A DNA stretch of 10,845 bases from Baffinella frigidus (GCA_026770585.1 MU646525.1:418488-429332); one strand, 5' to 3'; counted from the first letter of the stretch, positions 9,501 to 10,845 are shown. Translations and numbers: made by a program. The notes: generated by a model from the letters alone, not told the origin.

Positions 9501-9706
9501 CGCTCTCTCTCTCTCGCTCTCGCTCGCTCTCTCTCTCTCGCTCGCTCTCTCTCTCTCTCTGACGCTCGCTCGCTCGAGCGCGCGCTCTCTCTCTCTCTCT
9601 GGCCGGCGTACCTGGCGGCACTGGTCCCGGTAGAGCTCCCAGAAAGTCGGGAGGGGGATCTCGAAGGAGTTGATCCCCCACCGGGCCATCGCGTCTGCGA
9701 CTTCCT
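515..9706 (-). CDS. SPF1: P5A-type P-type ATPase (Spf1/ATP13A1-like ER helix dislocase), 13 readable exons, partial at both ends
   Basis: Spliced coding region: 9706-9612, 8351-8252, 7590-7536, 6379-6281, 5406-5310, 4714-4613, 3563-3501, 3267-3184, 2604-2535, 1978-1857, 1312-1235, 899-840, 592-515 (minus strand). The join is 1,103 nt with all phases compatible and no stop, giving 367 residues. In order it shows the pre-M1 segment, M1/M2 (FFVFQ start), A domain with [15 protein letters not shown] (E144 of the joined piece) and FGGT, M3, M4 with PPELP (285-289), CTEPFR, and DKTGT (D328). PPELP in M4 is the P5A signature known from the family. P5A pumps are ER membrane ATPases of roughly 1,100-1,200 residues that extract mis-inserted transmembrane helices, so about a third is here. 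The start codon and C-terminal two thirds lie outside. Intact phases argue for a working gene, not a pseudogene. Transcript data could change individual exon choices because many exon copies compete. Confidence 0.93.
602..839. repeat. Degenerate TTTAGGG-like tracts
   Basis: Variants of TTTAGGG (GGGTTTG, GGGATT, GGGTTA) occur at 602-625 and 758-830, in the intron between the DKTGT exon and the next exon. The stretch 630-755 shows nothing recognisable. Confidence 0.75.
840..899 (-). CDS. SPF1: P5A ATPase exon: phosphorylation site DKTGTLTS
   Basis: Acceptor AACCAG, donor CTTCAG|GTAAAT, 60 nt, phase 0. It encodes [21 protein letters not shown]328 of the joined piece is the aspartate phosphorylated in every P-type ATPase. 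[11 protein letters not shown] is the P5A version of the motif. The exon sits between two plant-telomere-like arrays and, unlike its neighbours, has no visible extra copy in the window. Confidence 0.98.
903..1055. repeat. Degenerate TTTAGGG/GTTTAGTG tract
   Basis: Telomere-like units change into a GTGTTTAGTG variant across 955-1045, abutting the acceptor of the DKTGT exon on one side and the decayed linker-exon copy (1083-1135) on the other. Confidence 0.8.
1083..1135 (-). pseudogene. Decayed copy of linker exon (1235-1312)
   Basis: Reads [16 protein letters not shown] in the frame matching the exon, followed by GC (1082-1081). Changes of E to A and R to C hit residues that are near-invariant in the family. 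No acceptor is visible upstream, so it is unlikely to be used. Confidence 0.85.
1235..1312 (-). CDS. SPF1: P5A ATPase exon: M4 end and linker [12 protein letters not shown]
   Basis: Acceptor CCTGCAG, donor GGCAAG|GTGCAC, 78 nt, phase 0. It encodes [12 protein letters not shown], then [14 protein letters not shown]. The [12 protein letters not shown] block is almost invariant in P5A pumps and lies just before the phosphorylation motif. A decayed copy at 1083-1135 reads [12 protein letters not shown] with a GC after it. Confidence 0.97.
1326..1402 (+). mobile_element. Partial copy of the CTAGCTCTG/GTTGAC element family
   Basis: Contains AATTTGGTGAGCCCGGG, CTTTTCCGCTCCAAAGTTGA and a GTTGAC...GTCAACTT hairpin. 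The same block occurs at 4950-4988 and 4269-4357 and, inverted, at 5198-5275. The CTAGCTCTG terminus is missing here. Confidence 0.7.
1411..1450 (-). pseudogene. Fragment of M4 exon copy
   Basis: Minus strand reads [12 protein letters not shown] and then diverges, matching the middle of the 1857-1978 exon. It is the fragment closest to the next real exon. Confidence 0.75.
1469..1541. repeat. Inverted repeat with GGTCACGTT core
   Basis: Arms 1469-1500 and 1508-1541 start AGAATTTGTA and pair almost throughout, with loop GGTTCAA. The core GGTCACGTT also forms the perfect hairpin at 10216-10258. Confidence 0.8.
1612..1697 (-). pseudogene. Second copy of the M4 exon 3' part with intact GT donor
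   Basis: Encodes [23 protein letters not shown] and M-N-L-S-L-A, followed by GTACGC, nearly identical to 1857-1945. It has no acceptor of its own because a MITE-like hairpin (1705-1762) replaces the 5' part. It offers an alternative donor. Confidence 0.9.
1705..1762. mobile_element. AAAATTACTACAC hairpin
   Basis: Perfect 15-bp arms (1705-1719, 1748-1762) around an AT-rich loop, followed by CGTTGGC. The same arm appears at 9050-9114 and at 10264-10278. AT-rich within GC-rich surroundings. Confidence 0.85.
1857..1978 (-). CDS. SPF1: P5A ATPase exon: M3-M4 loop and M4 with PPELP
   Basis: Acceptor TTGGCAG, donor CTCGCG|GTACTC, 122 nt, the longest exon here. It encodes [20 protein letters not shown], then [20 protein letters not shown]. 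The M4 motif PPELP (joined residues 285-289) sits in the substrate-site helix and separates P5A from P5B pumps, which have PPALP. Four partial copies surround it, including 1612-1697, which repeats the whole 3' portion with the same GT donor. Confidence 0.97.
2070..2190 (-). mobile_element. GCTATCTTAG repeat family, copy 1
   Basis: Inverted relative to 8799-8920. Both contain AAGGGTGGAATT, GCTATCTTAGCCT, an ACCCCAC segment, AGATAGCAAAA and GTTTCCATATG in the same order. Internal inverted GCTATCTTA/TAAGATAGC words suggest a hairpin element. Confidence 0.8.
2228..2284 (-). pseudogene. Decayed copy of M4 exon 5' part
   Basis: Reads [18 protein letters not shown]. The acceptor has changed from GGCAG to GGTAAG, so it cannot serve as a 3' splice site. 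Confidence 0.85.
2366..2384 (-). pseudogene. Short acceptor-edge copy of M4 exon
   Basis: TTGGCAG followed by about 19 exon-like bases (F-V-L-Q-A), then divergence. A potential decoy acceptor. Confidence 0.75.
2403..2520 (+). repeat. TTTAGGG array
   Basis: Nearly pure plant-type telomere repeats, about 15 units with a few TTTGGGG and TTCAGGG variants. A smaller patch is at 2298-2325. It lies 15 bases from the M3 exon's donor, so the intron begins with telomere-like sequence (CCCTAAA on the transcript). Confidence 0.9.
2535..2604 (-). CDS. SPF1: P5A ATPase exon: helix M3
   Basis: Acceptor CCCGCAG preceded by a long pyrimidine run (an AG repeat on the plus strand), donor GCTG|GTGCCC, 70 nt. 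It encodes [20 protein letters not shown] and AAA, then a split glycine. The V/T-T-A-x-S...(G)-(L/I)-F-I...L-F-A-V-x-A-A-G pattern is M3 of P5A pumps. Truncated copies of the 5' part are at 2865-2910 and 2696-2713. Confidence 0.94.
2696..2713 (-). pseudogene. Short acceptor-edge copy of M3 exon
   Basis: CGACAG followed by ACAACGGCAGCGTCG, matching the first 15 bases of the M3 exon with three substitutions. Confidence 0.6.
2829..2868. repeat. 40-bp near-perfect palindrome interrupting an exon copy
   Basis: CTCCTATCTCTGTCTC (2829-2844) pairs with GAGACAGAGATAGGAG (2853-2868). It replaces the second half of the M3 exon copy at 2865-2910 and resembles the AGCTCTGTCTCAG termini of the element family. 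Confidence 0.85.
2865..2910 (-). pseudogene. Truncated copy of M3 exon with intact acceptor
   Basis: CCCGCAG and a pyrimidine tract precede [16 protein letters not shown]. Homology then stops at the palindrome 2829-2868. The acceptor region is also duplicated, so the repeated unit included intron sequence. Confidence 0.9.
2977..3062 (-). pseudogene. Second copy of [12 protein letters not shown] exon, frame broken
   Basis: Acceptor GCCAG and donor GAGCAG|GTTTAC are both present and 21 residues from VGYVL to STEQ are intact. However, it is 86 nt instead of 84 owing to two extra bases near the 5' end, so inclusion would shift the frame. Confidence 0.9.
3061..3168 (+). repeat. Dispersed repeat with GGTACAAATCCTGG, copy 1
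   Basis: The core CATCTAAAATATTTCCGGTA, followed by a GTATTTT word and AAATGGCTCC, matches 5547-5616 over roughly 67 bp. Confidence 0.75.
3184..3267 (-). CDS. SPF1: P5A ATPase exon: end of actuator domain, [12 protein letters not shown]
   Basis: Acceptor AAACAG, donor GAGCAG|GTTTAG, 84 nt, phase 0. It encodes [20 protein letters not shown] followed by ILFSTEQ, matching the P5A block in which a C, then V-L-R-x-G-F-x-T-x-Q-G-(K/R)-L-(M/L/V)-RTILF leads into M3. A second copy at 2977-3062 is 86 nt, with a two-base insertion near its start that breaks the frame, so this one is chosen. Confidence 0.95.
3271..3500 (+). repeat. TTTAGGG array filling most of an intron
   Basis: Degenerate units from 3271, then about ten exact TTTAGGG units at 3391-3458. 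This 233-bp intron (3268-3500) is almost only telomere-type repeat plus splice sites, including the GC donor. Confidence 0.95.
3501..3563 (-). CDS. SPF1: P5A ATPase exon: short A-domain loop, GC donor
   Basis: Acceptor AACAG; donor CCAG|GCAAAC is a GC donor. It has 63 nt and 21 codons, beginning V-L-L-A-M-P and ending G-I-P-R-P-P-D-Q. It fills the variable loop between FGGTK and the GC-x-x-Y-V-L-R-x-G-F block. Its identity is supported mainly by exact phase, by three related copies of the same unit, and by the copy at 3727-3810, where this sequence runs directly into the next exon's sequence. Confidence 0.82.
3568..3726. other. Intron segment without recognisable content
   Basis: Only a short telomere-like patch at 3660-3690 is visible. 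No coding similarity. Confidence 0.5.
3727..3810 (-). pseudogene. Intron-less copy joining two exons (3501-3563 and 3184-3267)
   Basis: After CAG, 63 nt match the first exon (ending I-P-R-P-P-D-Q), and without any gap 21 nt match the start of the second exon (C-V-G-Y-V-L), in frame and with the same length as the spliced product. In the gene these exons are separated by 233 bp of telomere-like intron. Confidence 0.88.
3829..3930. repeat. Imperfect inverted repeats around AACGCTCA
   Basis: Words AAACGCTCA (3827-3835, 3861-3869) and TGAGCGTTGCC (about 3918-3928), together with ACCACCA/TGGTGGT, can pair into nested hairpins. Confidence 0.55.
3935..4170 (+). repeat. Telomere-like tract with an embedded exon fragment
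   Basis: TTTAGGG variants (including GGTATAGG and GGTCTAGG) flank the exon copy at 3984-4031. Exact units occur around 4060-4095. Confidence 0.8.
3984..4031 (-). pseudogene. Truncated copy of the short loop exon (3501-3563)
   Basis: CAG acceptor, then [15 protein letters not shown], then divergence into telomere-like sequence. No donor. Confidence 0.85.
4185..4248 (-). pseudogene. Decayed copy 2 of HVVFGGTK exon
   Basis: Reads [21 protein letters not shown] with the AAG|GTGCGT donor intact. FGGT has become LGGG in a C-run, which would damage the fold. Confidence 0.88.
4252..4398 (+). mobile_element. CTAGCTCTG/GTTGAC element, apparently complete copy
   Basis: Starts CTAGCTCTGTCTCAG; the right end GGGGCGGAGCTAG pairs with it. 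Internally it has CCCGGGCTCTT, CCGCTC, a GTTGACGGATGTGTACC block and GTCAAC. It lies between two HVVFGGTK exon copies. No open reading frame, so non-autonomous. Confidence 0.75.
4400..4464 (-). pseudogene. Decayed copy 1 of HVVFGGTK exon
   Basis: Reads [14 protein letters not shown] and then a stop within the element boundary. The upstream part is in another frame. The left flank CTTCAGCACCACCTCCTAGC, continuing into TCTGTCTCA, is shared with the other copy, giving a roughly 67-bp direct repeat (4198-4264 / 4414-4481). Confidence 0.85.
4541..4608 (-). repeat. CCCTAAA tract in reverse orientation
   Basis: Degenerate CCCTAAA/CCCCAAAA units. The only telomere-like tract in the window whose G-rich strand is the transcript strand. 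It ends beside the donor of the 4613-4714 exon. Confidence 0.8.
4613..4714 (-). CDS. SPF1: P5A ATPase exon: actuator domain with HVVFGGTK
   Basis: Acceptor TCCGCAG, donor ACCAAG|GTGCGG, 102 nt, phase 0 at both ends. The 34 residues begin [18 protein letters not shown] and end [10 protein letters not shown]-x-(V/I/L)-(L/I/V)-FGGTK is conserved in P5A pumps at the end of the TGES-flanking strand. Two decayed copies of its 3' two thirds lie in the downstream intron (4400-4464 and 4185-4248). They carry lesions (early stop after FGGTEV; LGGG replacing FGGT). Confidence 0.95.
4759..4793. repeat. GTTGAC hairpin with GTACCAGCAC loop
   Basis: AAAGTTGAC pairs with GTCAACTTT around a loop ending GTACCAGCACC, the same hairpin as at 7597-7630, 7654-7694 and about 7728-7768. 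Confidence 0.75.
4945..5145. mobile_element. CTAGCTCTG/GTTGAC element, variant copy
   Basis: Contains AATTGGTGAGCCCGGGCTC and CCGCTCCAAAGTTGACGAAT at the left. An inner hairpin follows (GGTCCCCTCATTTTGAGGAGACC, 5032-5055 region), then GTGCAAATCCGTCAACTTTT and a right end CAGGCAGAGCTAGG, a terminal sequence of the family. Confidence 0.65.
5124..5187 (-). pseudogene. Copy of TGE exon 3' edge plus element terminus
   Basis: Encodes [13 protein letters not shown] followed by a GC donor (GCGAGT), then CCTAGCTCTGCCTGAG. It is a direct repeat of 5284-5347, the true exon end plus element terminus. Confidence 0.9.
5188..5303 (-). mobile_element. CTAGCTCTG/GTTGAC element directly after the TGE exon donor
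   Basis: On the minus strand it begins CCTAGCTCTGTCTCAGGC, continues through GCAATTTGGTGCGCC, GGGCTCTTTTCCGCTCCAAA and GTTGACGGATTTGTACCGC, and ends near GTCAACTCG. Exon 3'-edge sequence lies on both sides (5310-5347 and 5149-5187). Confidence 0.8.
5310..5406 (-). CDS. SPF1: P5A ATPase exon: actuator loop carrying TGE
   Basis: Acceptor TCCGCAG, donor CGCAG|GTTATT, 97 nt. It encodes [10 protein letters not shown], then [15 protein letters not shown], an unmistakable match to the P5A VP-x-D-x-L-x-L-x-G...(D/N)EA-x-LTGE-x-x-PQ block. The glutamate of TGE (joined residue 144) is the dephosphorylation residue of the P-type cycle. The usual following serine (TGES) is alanine here. The end of an intronic element (CTAGCTCTGTCTCAG type) begins about seven bases past the donor. 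Confidence 0.97.
5409..5494 (-). repeat. 30-bp tandem repeat at an acceptor site
   Basis: Three units with GATACGACACACTGTCACGT (5409-5434, 5435-5464, 5465-5494). Only the exon-proximal unit retains CAG before the exon; the others read CCGCACG and CCGCTCG. Confidence 0.85.
5500..5620 (+). repeat. Dispersed repeat with GGTACAAATTCCGG, copy 2
   Basis: Matches 3093-3168 across CATCTA, TCCGGTACAAAT, GGTATTTT, AAATGGCTCC, with about a quarter of positions changed. Confidence 0.7.
5636..5697 (-). pseudogene. Decayed copy of TGE exon 5' part
   Basis: Acceptor CCGCAG then L-D-F-D-A-G-V-P. An internal deletion removes the ADI codons and shifts the frame, with exon-like sequence continuing to the N-E-A region. 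Confidence 0.88.
5925..6058 (+). repeat. CT-rich low-complexity tract
   Basis: CCCTCCCTCTCTCC-type repeats; a shorter one at 6208-6264. It is purine-rich on the transcript, so not a polypyrimidine tract for this gene. Long Ser/Leu/Pro frames over it are artefacts. Confidence 0.9.
6074..6112 (-). pseudogene. Donor-edge copy of LLPGDLV exon
   Basis: Reads [11 protein letters not shown] then AG|GTGTGAG, a second potential donor. Shorter GCAACAG|GTGC copies lie at 5831-5842 and 6197-6206, so four donor edges are spread over 450 bp. Confidence 0.85.
6137..6182. repeat. GTTGAC hairpin
   Basis: CAAGTTGACA ... TGTCAACTTTGGAG with GTGCAAATC before the second arm. It lies between two donor-edge copies of the LLPGDLV exon. 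Confidence 0.7.
6281..6379 (-). CDS. SPF1: P5A ATPase exon: actuator domain with LLPGDLV
   Basis: Acceptor CCTGCAG, donor AACAG|GTGTGC, 99 nt. It encodes 32 full codons including [19 protein letters not shown] and A-I-A-R-N. The SD-x-(L/I)-(L/V)-PGD-(I/V/L)-V motif is the conserved beta-strand/turn of the P-type A domain. Two other acceptor-edge copies lie upstream (6720-6801, 6519-6559). They lack a usable donor at the matching position, so this copy is preferred. A donor-edge copy lies downstream at 6074-6112. Confidence 0.92.
6519..6559 (-). pseudogene. Acceptor-edge copy of LLPGDLV exon
   Basis: TGCAG then [14 protein letters not shown], then a TGA. Decoy acceptor. Confidence 0.88.
6720..6801 (-). 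pseudogene. Near-complete copy of LLPGDLV exon without donor
   Basis: CTGCAG then [27 protein letters not shown], followed by H-W-T-S-R-R instead of A-I-A-R-N and its GT. The frame is open. It could be an ancestral or competing exon, but the donor is missing. Confidence 0.85.
6830..6846 (+). repeat. Short TTTAGGG-like patch
   Basis: A few TTAGGG/TTCAGGG units next to the acceptor side of the exon copy at 6720-6801. A similar patch is at 6400-6415. Confidence 0.6.
6936..7111. mobile_element. 176-bp full-length hairpin element
   Basis: Arms of about 52 bp: CTAGCTCTGTCCCACTTGAT near 6946 with CAATTCGCC and a C-run, answered by GGCGAATTG and CCCAAATCAAGGTGGGTCAG ending near 7100. The inner ATTTCCAAGGTGAATTT also pairs with AAATTCACATTAGAAAT. 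It abuts the joined exon copy at 7112-7170. Confidence 0.88.
7112..7170 (-). pseudogene. Copy apparently spanning two exons without intron (7536-7590 end + 6281-6379 start)
   Basis: Reads [20 protein letters not shown]. The first part matches the end of the 55-nt exon (with CGCGAGATGATGGGG identical). The second resembles [11 protein letters not shown] at about half the bases, with one extra codon. The second half is weak. Confidence 0.6.
7219..7414. mobile_element. 196-bp long inverted repeat element
   Basis: Arms 7219-7286 and 7345-7414 pair at about 80 percent (TTTATGGCGAGCCTCGTTAC / GTAACGAGAGCCCGCCATAA, and GAAGCGGATCAAA / TTTGATCCGCTTC). No coding capacity. Located in the intron between 7536 and 6379. 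Confidence 0.88.
7536..7590 (-). CDS. SPF1: P5A ATPase exon: end of M2 into actuator domain
   Basis: A micro-exon of 55 nt with acceptor GGAGCAG and donor GG|GTACGA. With the split codon it reads [19 protein letters not shown], which aligns with the F-E-(A/S)-T...L-R-x-L...L-R stretch after M2 in plant and animal P5A pumps. Both phases (1 in, 2 out) fit the neighbours. Pieces of this exon recur at 7641-7650, 7801-7830 and 7128-7170. Confidence 0.9.
7583..7696 (-). repeat. 58-bp tandem module: exon acceptor edge + hairpin
   Basis: GATCGTCCCTGCTCCAAAAG (7583) and GATCGTCCCTGTTCCAAAAG (7641) start two units. Each has the first bases of the 55-nt exon, its AG, and a CCAAAAGTTGAC...GTCAAC hairpin (perfect 12-bp arms 7654-7665/7683-7694). 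A third hairpin follows at about 7727-7770. Confidence 0.9.
7801..7830 (-). pseudogene. Copy of the 55-nt exon 5' half
   Basis: CCAAGG then exon-like T-I-V-L-T-R-T-R codons with four substitutions. The AG before it has been altered (CAAGG). Confidence 0.8.
7831..7981 (+). repeat. TTTAGGG array
   Basis: About 21 units: TTTGGGG variants first, nearly exact TTTAGGG from 7908 on. Confidence 0.95.
8011..8118 (+). repeat. Three degenerate tandem units with TTTGTACC
   Basis: CCG-N2-CAGG-(T)-TTTGTACC-x-GGACG repeated at about 8015, 8062 and 8095. The same TTTGTACC/GGTACAAA word occurs throughout the introns. Confidence 0.7.
8252..8351 (-). CDS. SPF1: P5A ATPase exon: M1-M2 membrane hairpin
   Basis: Acceptor CGTCCAG, donor GAAG|GTAGCC, 100 nt, ends in phase 1. 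It encodes 33 residues starting PFFVFQ, followed by CVGLW, D-E-Y and a hydrophobic run [11 protein letters not shown]. The order PFFVFQ...CVGLW..DEY is highly conserved across P5A ATPases and forms M1 and M2. This is one of the strongest family matches in the window. The exon's first 35 nt plus 89 bp of upstream intron are duplicated at 8549-8672. Confidence 0.96.
8431..8740 (+). repeat. GGCAGAGATCAGAA minisatellite-like words with an exon-acceptor duplication
   Basis: CAGAGATCAGAA-type words recur at 8431, 8452, 8497, 8664 and 8685, flanking the duplicated block at 8549-8672. Confidence 0.7.
8549..8672 (-). pseudogene. 124-bp duplicate of the M1/M2 exon acceptor region
   Basis: About 95 percent identical to 8317-8440. 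It includes 89 bp of intron, the CTTCCAG acceptor and 35 exon bases ([11 protein letters not shown]). A competing acceptor with no exon end. Confidence 0.93.
8799..8920 (+). mobile_element. GCTATCTTAG repeat family, copy 2
   Basis: Inverted partner of 2070-2190 over about 115 bp, from AAGGGTGGAATT to GTTTCCATATG. Confidence 0.8.
9017..9143. mobile_element. Long hairpin built around AAAATTACTACA
   Basis: Arms 9017-9063 and 9094-9143 pair through GGGAAACT-ATTTTTCTTTCAGAA, GGCAACGAAAATTACTACAT and their complements. The loop is AT-rich. The inner part is the same element as at 1705-1762. Confidence 0.9.
9156..9171 (-). pseudogene. Short donor-edge copy (DQCHQ|GTAAGC)
   Basis: GACCAGTGCCACCAG followed by GTAAGC, a strong consensus donor but with only 15 exon-like bases. 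Confidence 0.7.
9239..9305 (-). pseudogene. 3' two thirds of pre-M1 exon with GT donor
   Basis: Reads [22 protein letters not shown] followed by GTGAGC. Frame intact, no acceptor. Separated from the true exon by a long inverted repeat and a CT tract. Confidence 0.9.
9308..9434. mobile_element. Inverted repeat element between two donor-edge copies
   Basis: Arms of about 42 bp (9310-9351, 9391-9432) pair through TTACTCGA, AAGGACACGCA and GCCC-TAG. It starts where the exon copy at 9239-9305 ends. Confidence 0.85.
9450..9600 (+). repeat. CTCT/CGCT low-complexity tract
   Basis: TCTCTCTCGCTC repeats directly downstream of the donor of the 9612-9706 exon. Long Arg/Glu frames on the minus strand are translations of this repeat. 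Confidence 0.93.
9612..9706 (-). CDS. SPF1: P5A ATPase exon: cytosolic segment just before M1
   Basis: Acceptor TTTGCAG, donor CAG|GTACGC. It encodes 31 residues (joined positions 1-31) after a split codon. The pattern G-I-N-S-F-E-I-P-x-P-T-F matches the conserved G-x-N-x-F-x-x-P-x-P-x-F stretch before M1 in P5A pumps. It ends in phase 0, matching the next exon. Its acceptor edge is repeated five more times upstream (9806-10135) and its donor edge twice downstream (9239-9305, 9156-9171). Confidence 0.9.
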
Positions 9707-10135
9707 CTGCAAACAGGGGGAAAGCGAGGTTTAATAAATTGTCAAATAATGTTAAATAATGTTGAATAAATGGTCGCGTCTGCGACTTAATGTTTAATTG
9801 CGTGAGCGACCTCCTCTGCAAACCACAACCACTTTAGACCTGAGGGGGGTCAATCAAAAGTCAACTCAACCGCCGACCTCCTCTGCAAACGGGGGGAACG
9901 CGAGGGTTGATAAATTGTCAAACACGACCGTGACGCGCCAGAAGACCTCATCTGCAAACTACAACCACTTTAGACCTGAGGGGGTCAATCAAAAGTCAAC
10001 TCAGTGGCCTTCTCGGCAAACCACATCAGGCTGTATGCAGGATAGGGCTGCGAACAACGCGCCGCAGTCCCCTACAGCAATTCTCTTTCAGCCCTTTCGG
10101 CTGTGGCAATTCCGTCGCGAGTTCCTCTGCAAACC
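9700..10135 (-). repeat. Six copies of an intron-exon acceptor edge
   Basis: TTTGCAG|AGGA-type junctions at 9697-9712 (true), about 9806-9825, 9873-9893, 9944-9962, 10005-10022 (CAG lost) and 10116-10136. Larger direct repeats are 9825-9866 / 9964-10004 (CAACCACTTTAGACCTGAGG plus GTCAATCAAAAGTCAACT) and 9706-9745 / 9881-9921. Confidence 0.85.
10041..10083 (-). pseudogene. Copy of probable upstream exon (10360-10416)
   Basis: Reads I-A-V-G-D-C-G-A-L-F-A-A-L-S versus I-A-I-W-D-R-G-A-F-F-A-A-H-P. A short CTCGAGATTCTCG fragment of the exon end recurs at 10163-10175. Confidence 0.7.
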
Positions 10136-10215
10136 ACAGCTCGCTTCCTACTCGAGAATCTCGAGAATGCTGGAGCACCCTATTTGCCTGTGGTGGTGTA
10201 AGGGTTTGTACCAGG

Positions 10216-10258
10216 TTGGTCACGTTCCTCACATAGCATATGTGAGGAACGTGACCAA
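10216..10258. repeat. Perfect 20-bp-arm hairpin, GGTCACGTTCC
   Basis: TTGGTCACGTTCCTCACATA, spacer GCA, exact reverse complement. Followed at 10264 by half of the AAAATTACTACA arm. Related to the inverted repeat at 1469-1541. Confidence 0.95.
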
Positions 10259-10297
10259 AACTACGAAAATTACTACATATTTGTACAATGCAGGTTT

Positions 10298-10345
10298 AAA
10301 ATCGGGTGTTCTAGGGGTAAGGGGTTAGGGATTTAGGGGATTCAG
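10298..10345 (+). repeat. Short telomere-like tract
   Basis: GGGGTAAGGGGTTAGGGATTTAGGGG-type units only. Confidence 0.6.
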
Positions 10346-10359
10346 CCCAATTTGCAGAC

Positions 10360-10416
10360 GAGAATCTCGAGTGGATGGGCTGCGAAGAACGCGCCGCGGT
10401 CCCATATAGCAATTCC
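10360..10416 (-). CDS. SPF1: Probable upstream exon of the P5A ATPase (N-terminal region)
   Basis: Reading from an AG at 10418-10417 gives 19 codons that include WDRGAFFAAHPLEIL, followed by a possible GT at 10359-10358. Family knowledge: P5A proteins have a short aromatic segment with a G-A-F ... P pattern about 25 residues before the segment encoded at 9706, so placement and order fit. The phase (0 at the proposed donor) does not match the next recognised exon, which needs one base upstream. So either a small exon between them was missed or the donor differs. A decayed copy sits at 10041-10083. Confidence 0.4.
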
Positions 10417-10660
10417 CTATAGGCCCCTATAGAATTTCCCTACAGGCCCCTATATCAATTCCCTCCACGCAGCGGGCTACGAAGGGATTTTCGGGCGCTG
10501 AGAGCCCGAGTTTCCGTTACCATATCCGTAGAACCCCCCTGTGCCCCTACGGGTTGCCTAATGTAGGGCCCTAGGTCTTATCGCTTAGGGGTTATTCAAA
10601 ATCCCCTCGGAGTCCGCTGTGTGGATAGGCCCGTATAGAAATTCCTTGTACAATACTCGG
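10398..10660. repeat. Short repeated words at acceptor of upstream exon; otherwise uncharacterised
   Basis: Minus-strand GGGAATT-x-x-TATAGGGGCC words recur at 10405-10420, 10420-10440, 10440-10465 and 10628-10645, again multiplying an exon's 5' edge. 10470-10720 has no clear coding similarity. Confidence 0.5.
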
Positions 10661-10724
10661 GTCGCGGCAAGATGGGATGAACGGCACCGTGTCTGACCCC
10701 CCAAGACAAAAACGCGTCCACCGA

Positions 10725-10845
10725 GAGGGAGGGAGAGAGAGTGTGTGAGAGAGAGAGAGAGTGTGTGTGTGTATGTGTGTGAGAGAGAGAGTGTGTGTGT
10801 GAGAGAGAGAGTGTGTGTGTGAGAGAGAGTGTGTGAGAGAGAGAG
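10725..10845 (+). repeat. (GA)n/(GT)n microsatellite at the right edge
   Basis: Alternating GAGAGA and GTGTGT blocks to the end of the window, with a higher-order unit of about 22-26 bp (GTGTGTGTGAGAGAGAGA). Confidence 0.95.

Noticed and set aside
9348-9821. Minus-strand 157-codon frame with long Arg/Glu/Ser run as a coiled-coil protein
   Set aside because: Only the part corresponding to 9612-9706 is coding. The rest is translated CTCT repeat after a GT donor.
1-10845. Whole locus as a dead pseudogene
   Set aside because: Thirteen exons keep frame, phase, splice sites and catalytic motifs, while only the extra copies show lesions.

Overview
This is a eukaryotic nuclear window. It holds one protein gene on the minus strand, open at both ends, split into many short exons (55-122 nt) by long, repeat-filled introns. 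Thirteen exons between 9706 and 515 can be read. Joined by canonical splice sites (one GC donor), they give 1,103 nt of uninterrupted reading frame in which every exon-exon phase fits. The 367 encoded residues run collinearly through a P5A-type P-type ATPase (Spf1 / ATP13A1 / plant PDR2 family, an ER transmembrane-helix dislocase), from just before helix M1, through the actuator domain, M3, M4 with PPELP, and the DKTGT phosphorylation site, to the start of the nucleotide-binding domain. A probable upstream exon lies at 10360-10416. The rest of the N-terminus lies beyond the right edge, and the rest of the P/N domains and helices M5-M10 beyond the left edge.

Layout in transcript order (right to left): 10845-10420, microsatellite and short repeats; 10416-9707, probable exon plus repeated copies of the next acceptor; 9706-7536, exons for the M1/M2 region and the start of the A domain; 6379-5310, A domain with the TGE loop; 4714-3184, end of the A domain; 2604-1235, M3, M4 and the linker; 899-840, DKTGT exon; 592-515, start of the N domain; 514-1, intron.

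The unusual part is the introns. Almost every exon is accompanied by one to five partial, decayed copies of its own 5' or 3' edge, often with an intact AG or GT/GC, embedded in the neighbouring intron. These copies alternate with short hairpin or terminal-inverted-repeat elements, some as tandem 'exon edge + hairpin' modules. One copy (3727-3810) carries two exons joined without the intron that separates them in the gene. This resembles intron gain or expansion by introner-like non-autonomous elements and tandem duplication.

Organism: introns, plant-type TTTAGGG interstitial repeats, GC-rich exons and a P5A sequence close to the plant/algal type suggest an alga with a large repetitive genome. 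A green (prasinophyte-like) alga is my guess; other TTTAGGG lineages such as dinoflagellates or chromerids cannot be excluded. No RNA gene, bacterial operon, CRISPR array or second protein gene was found.
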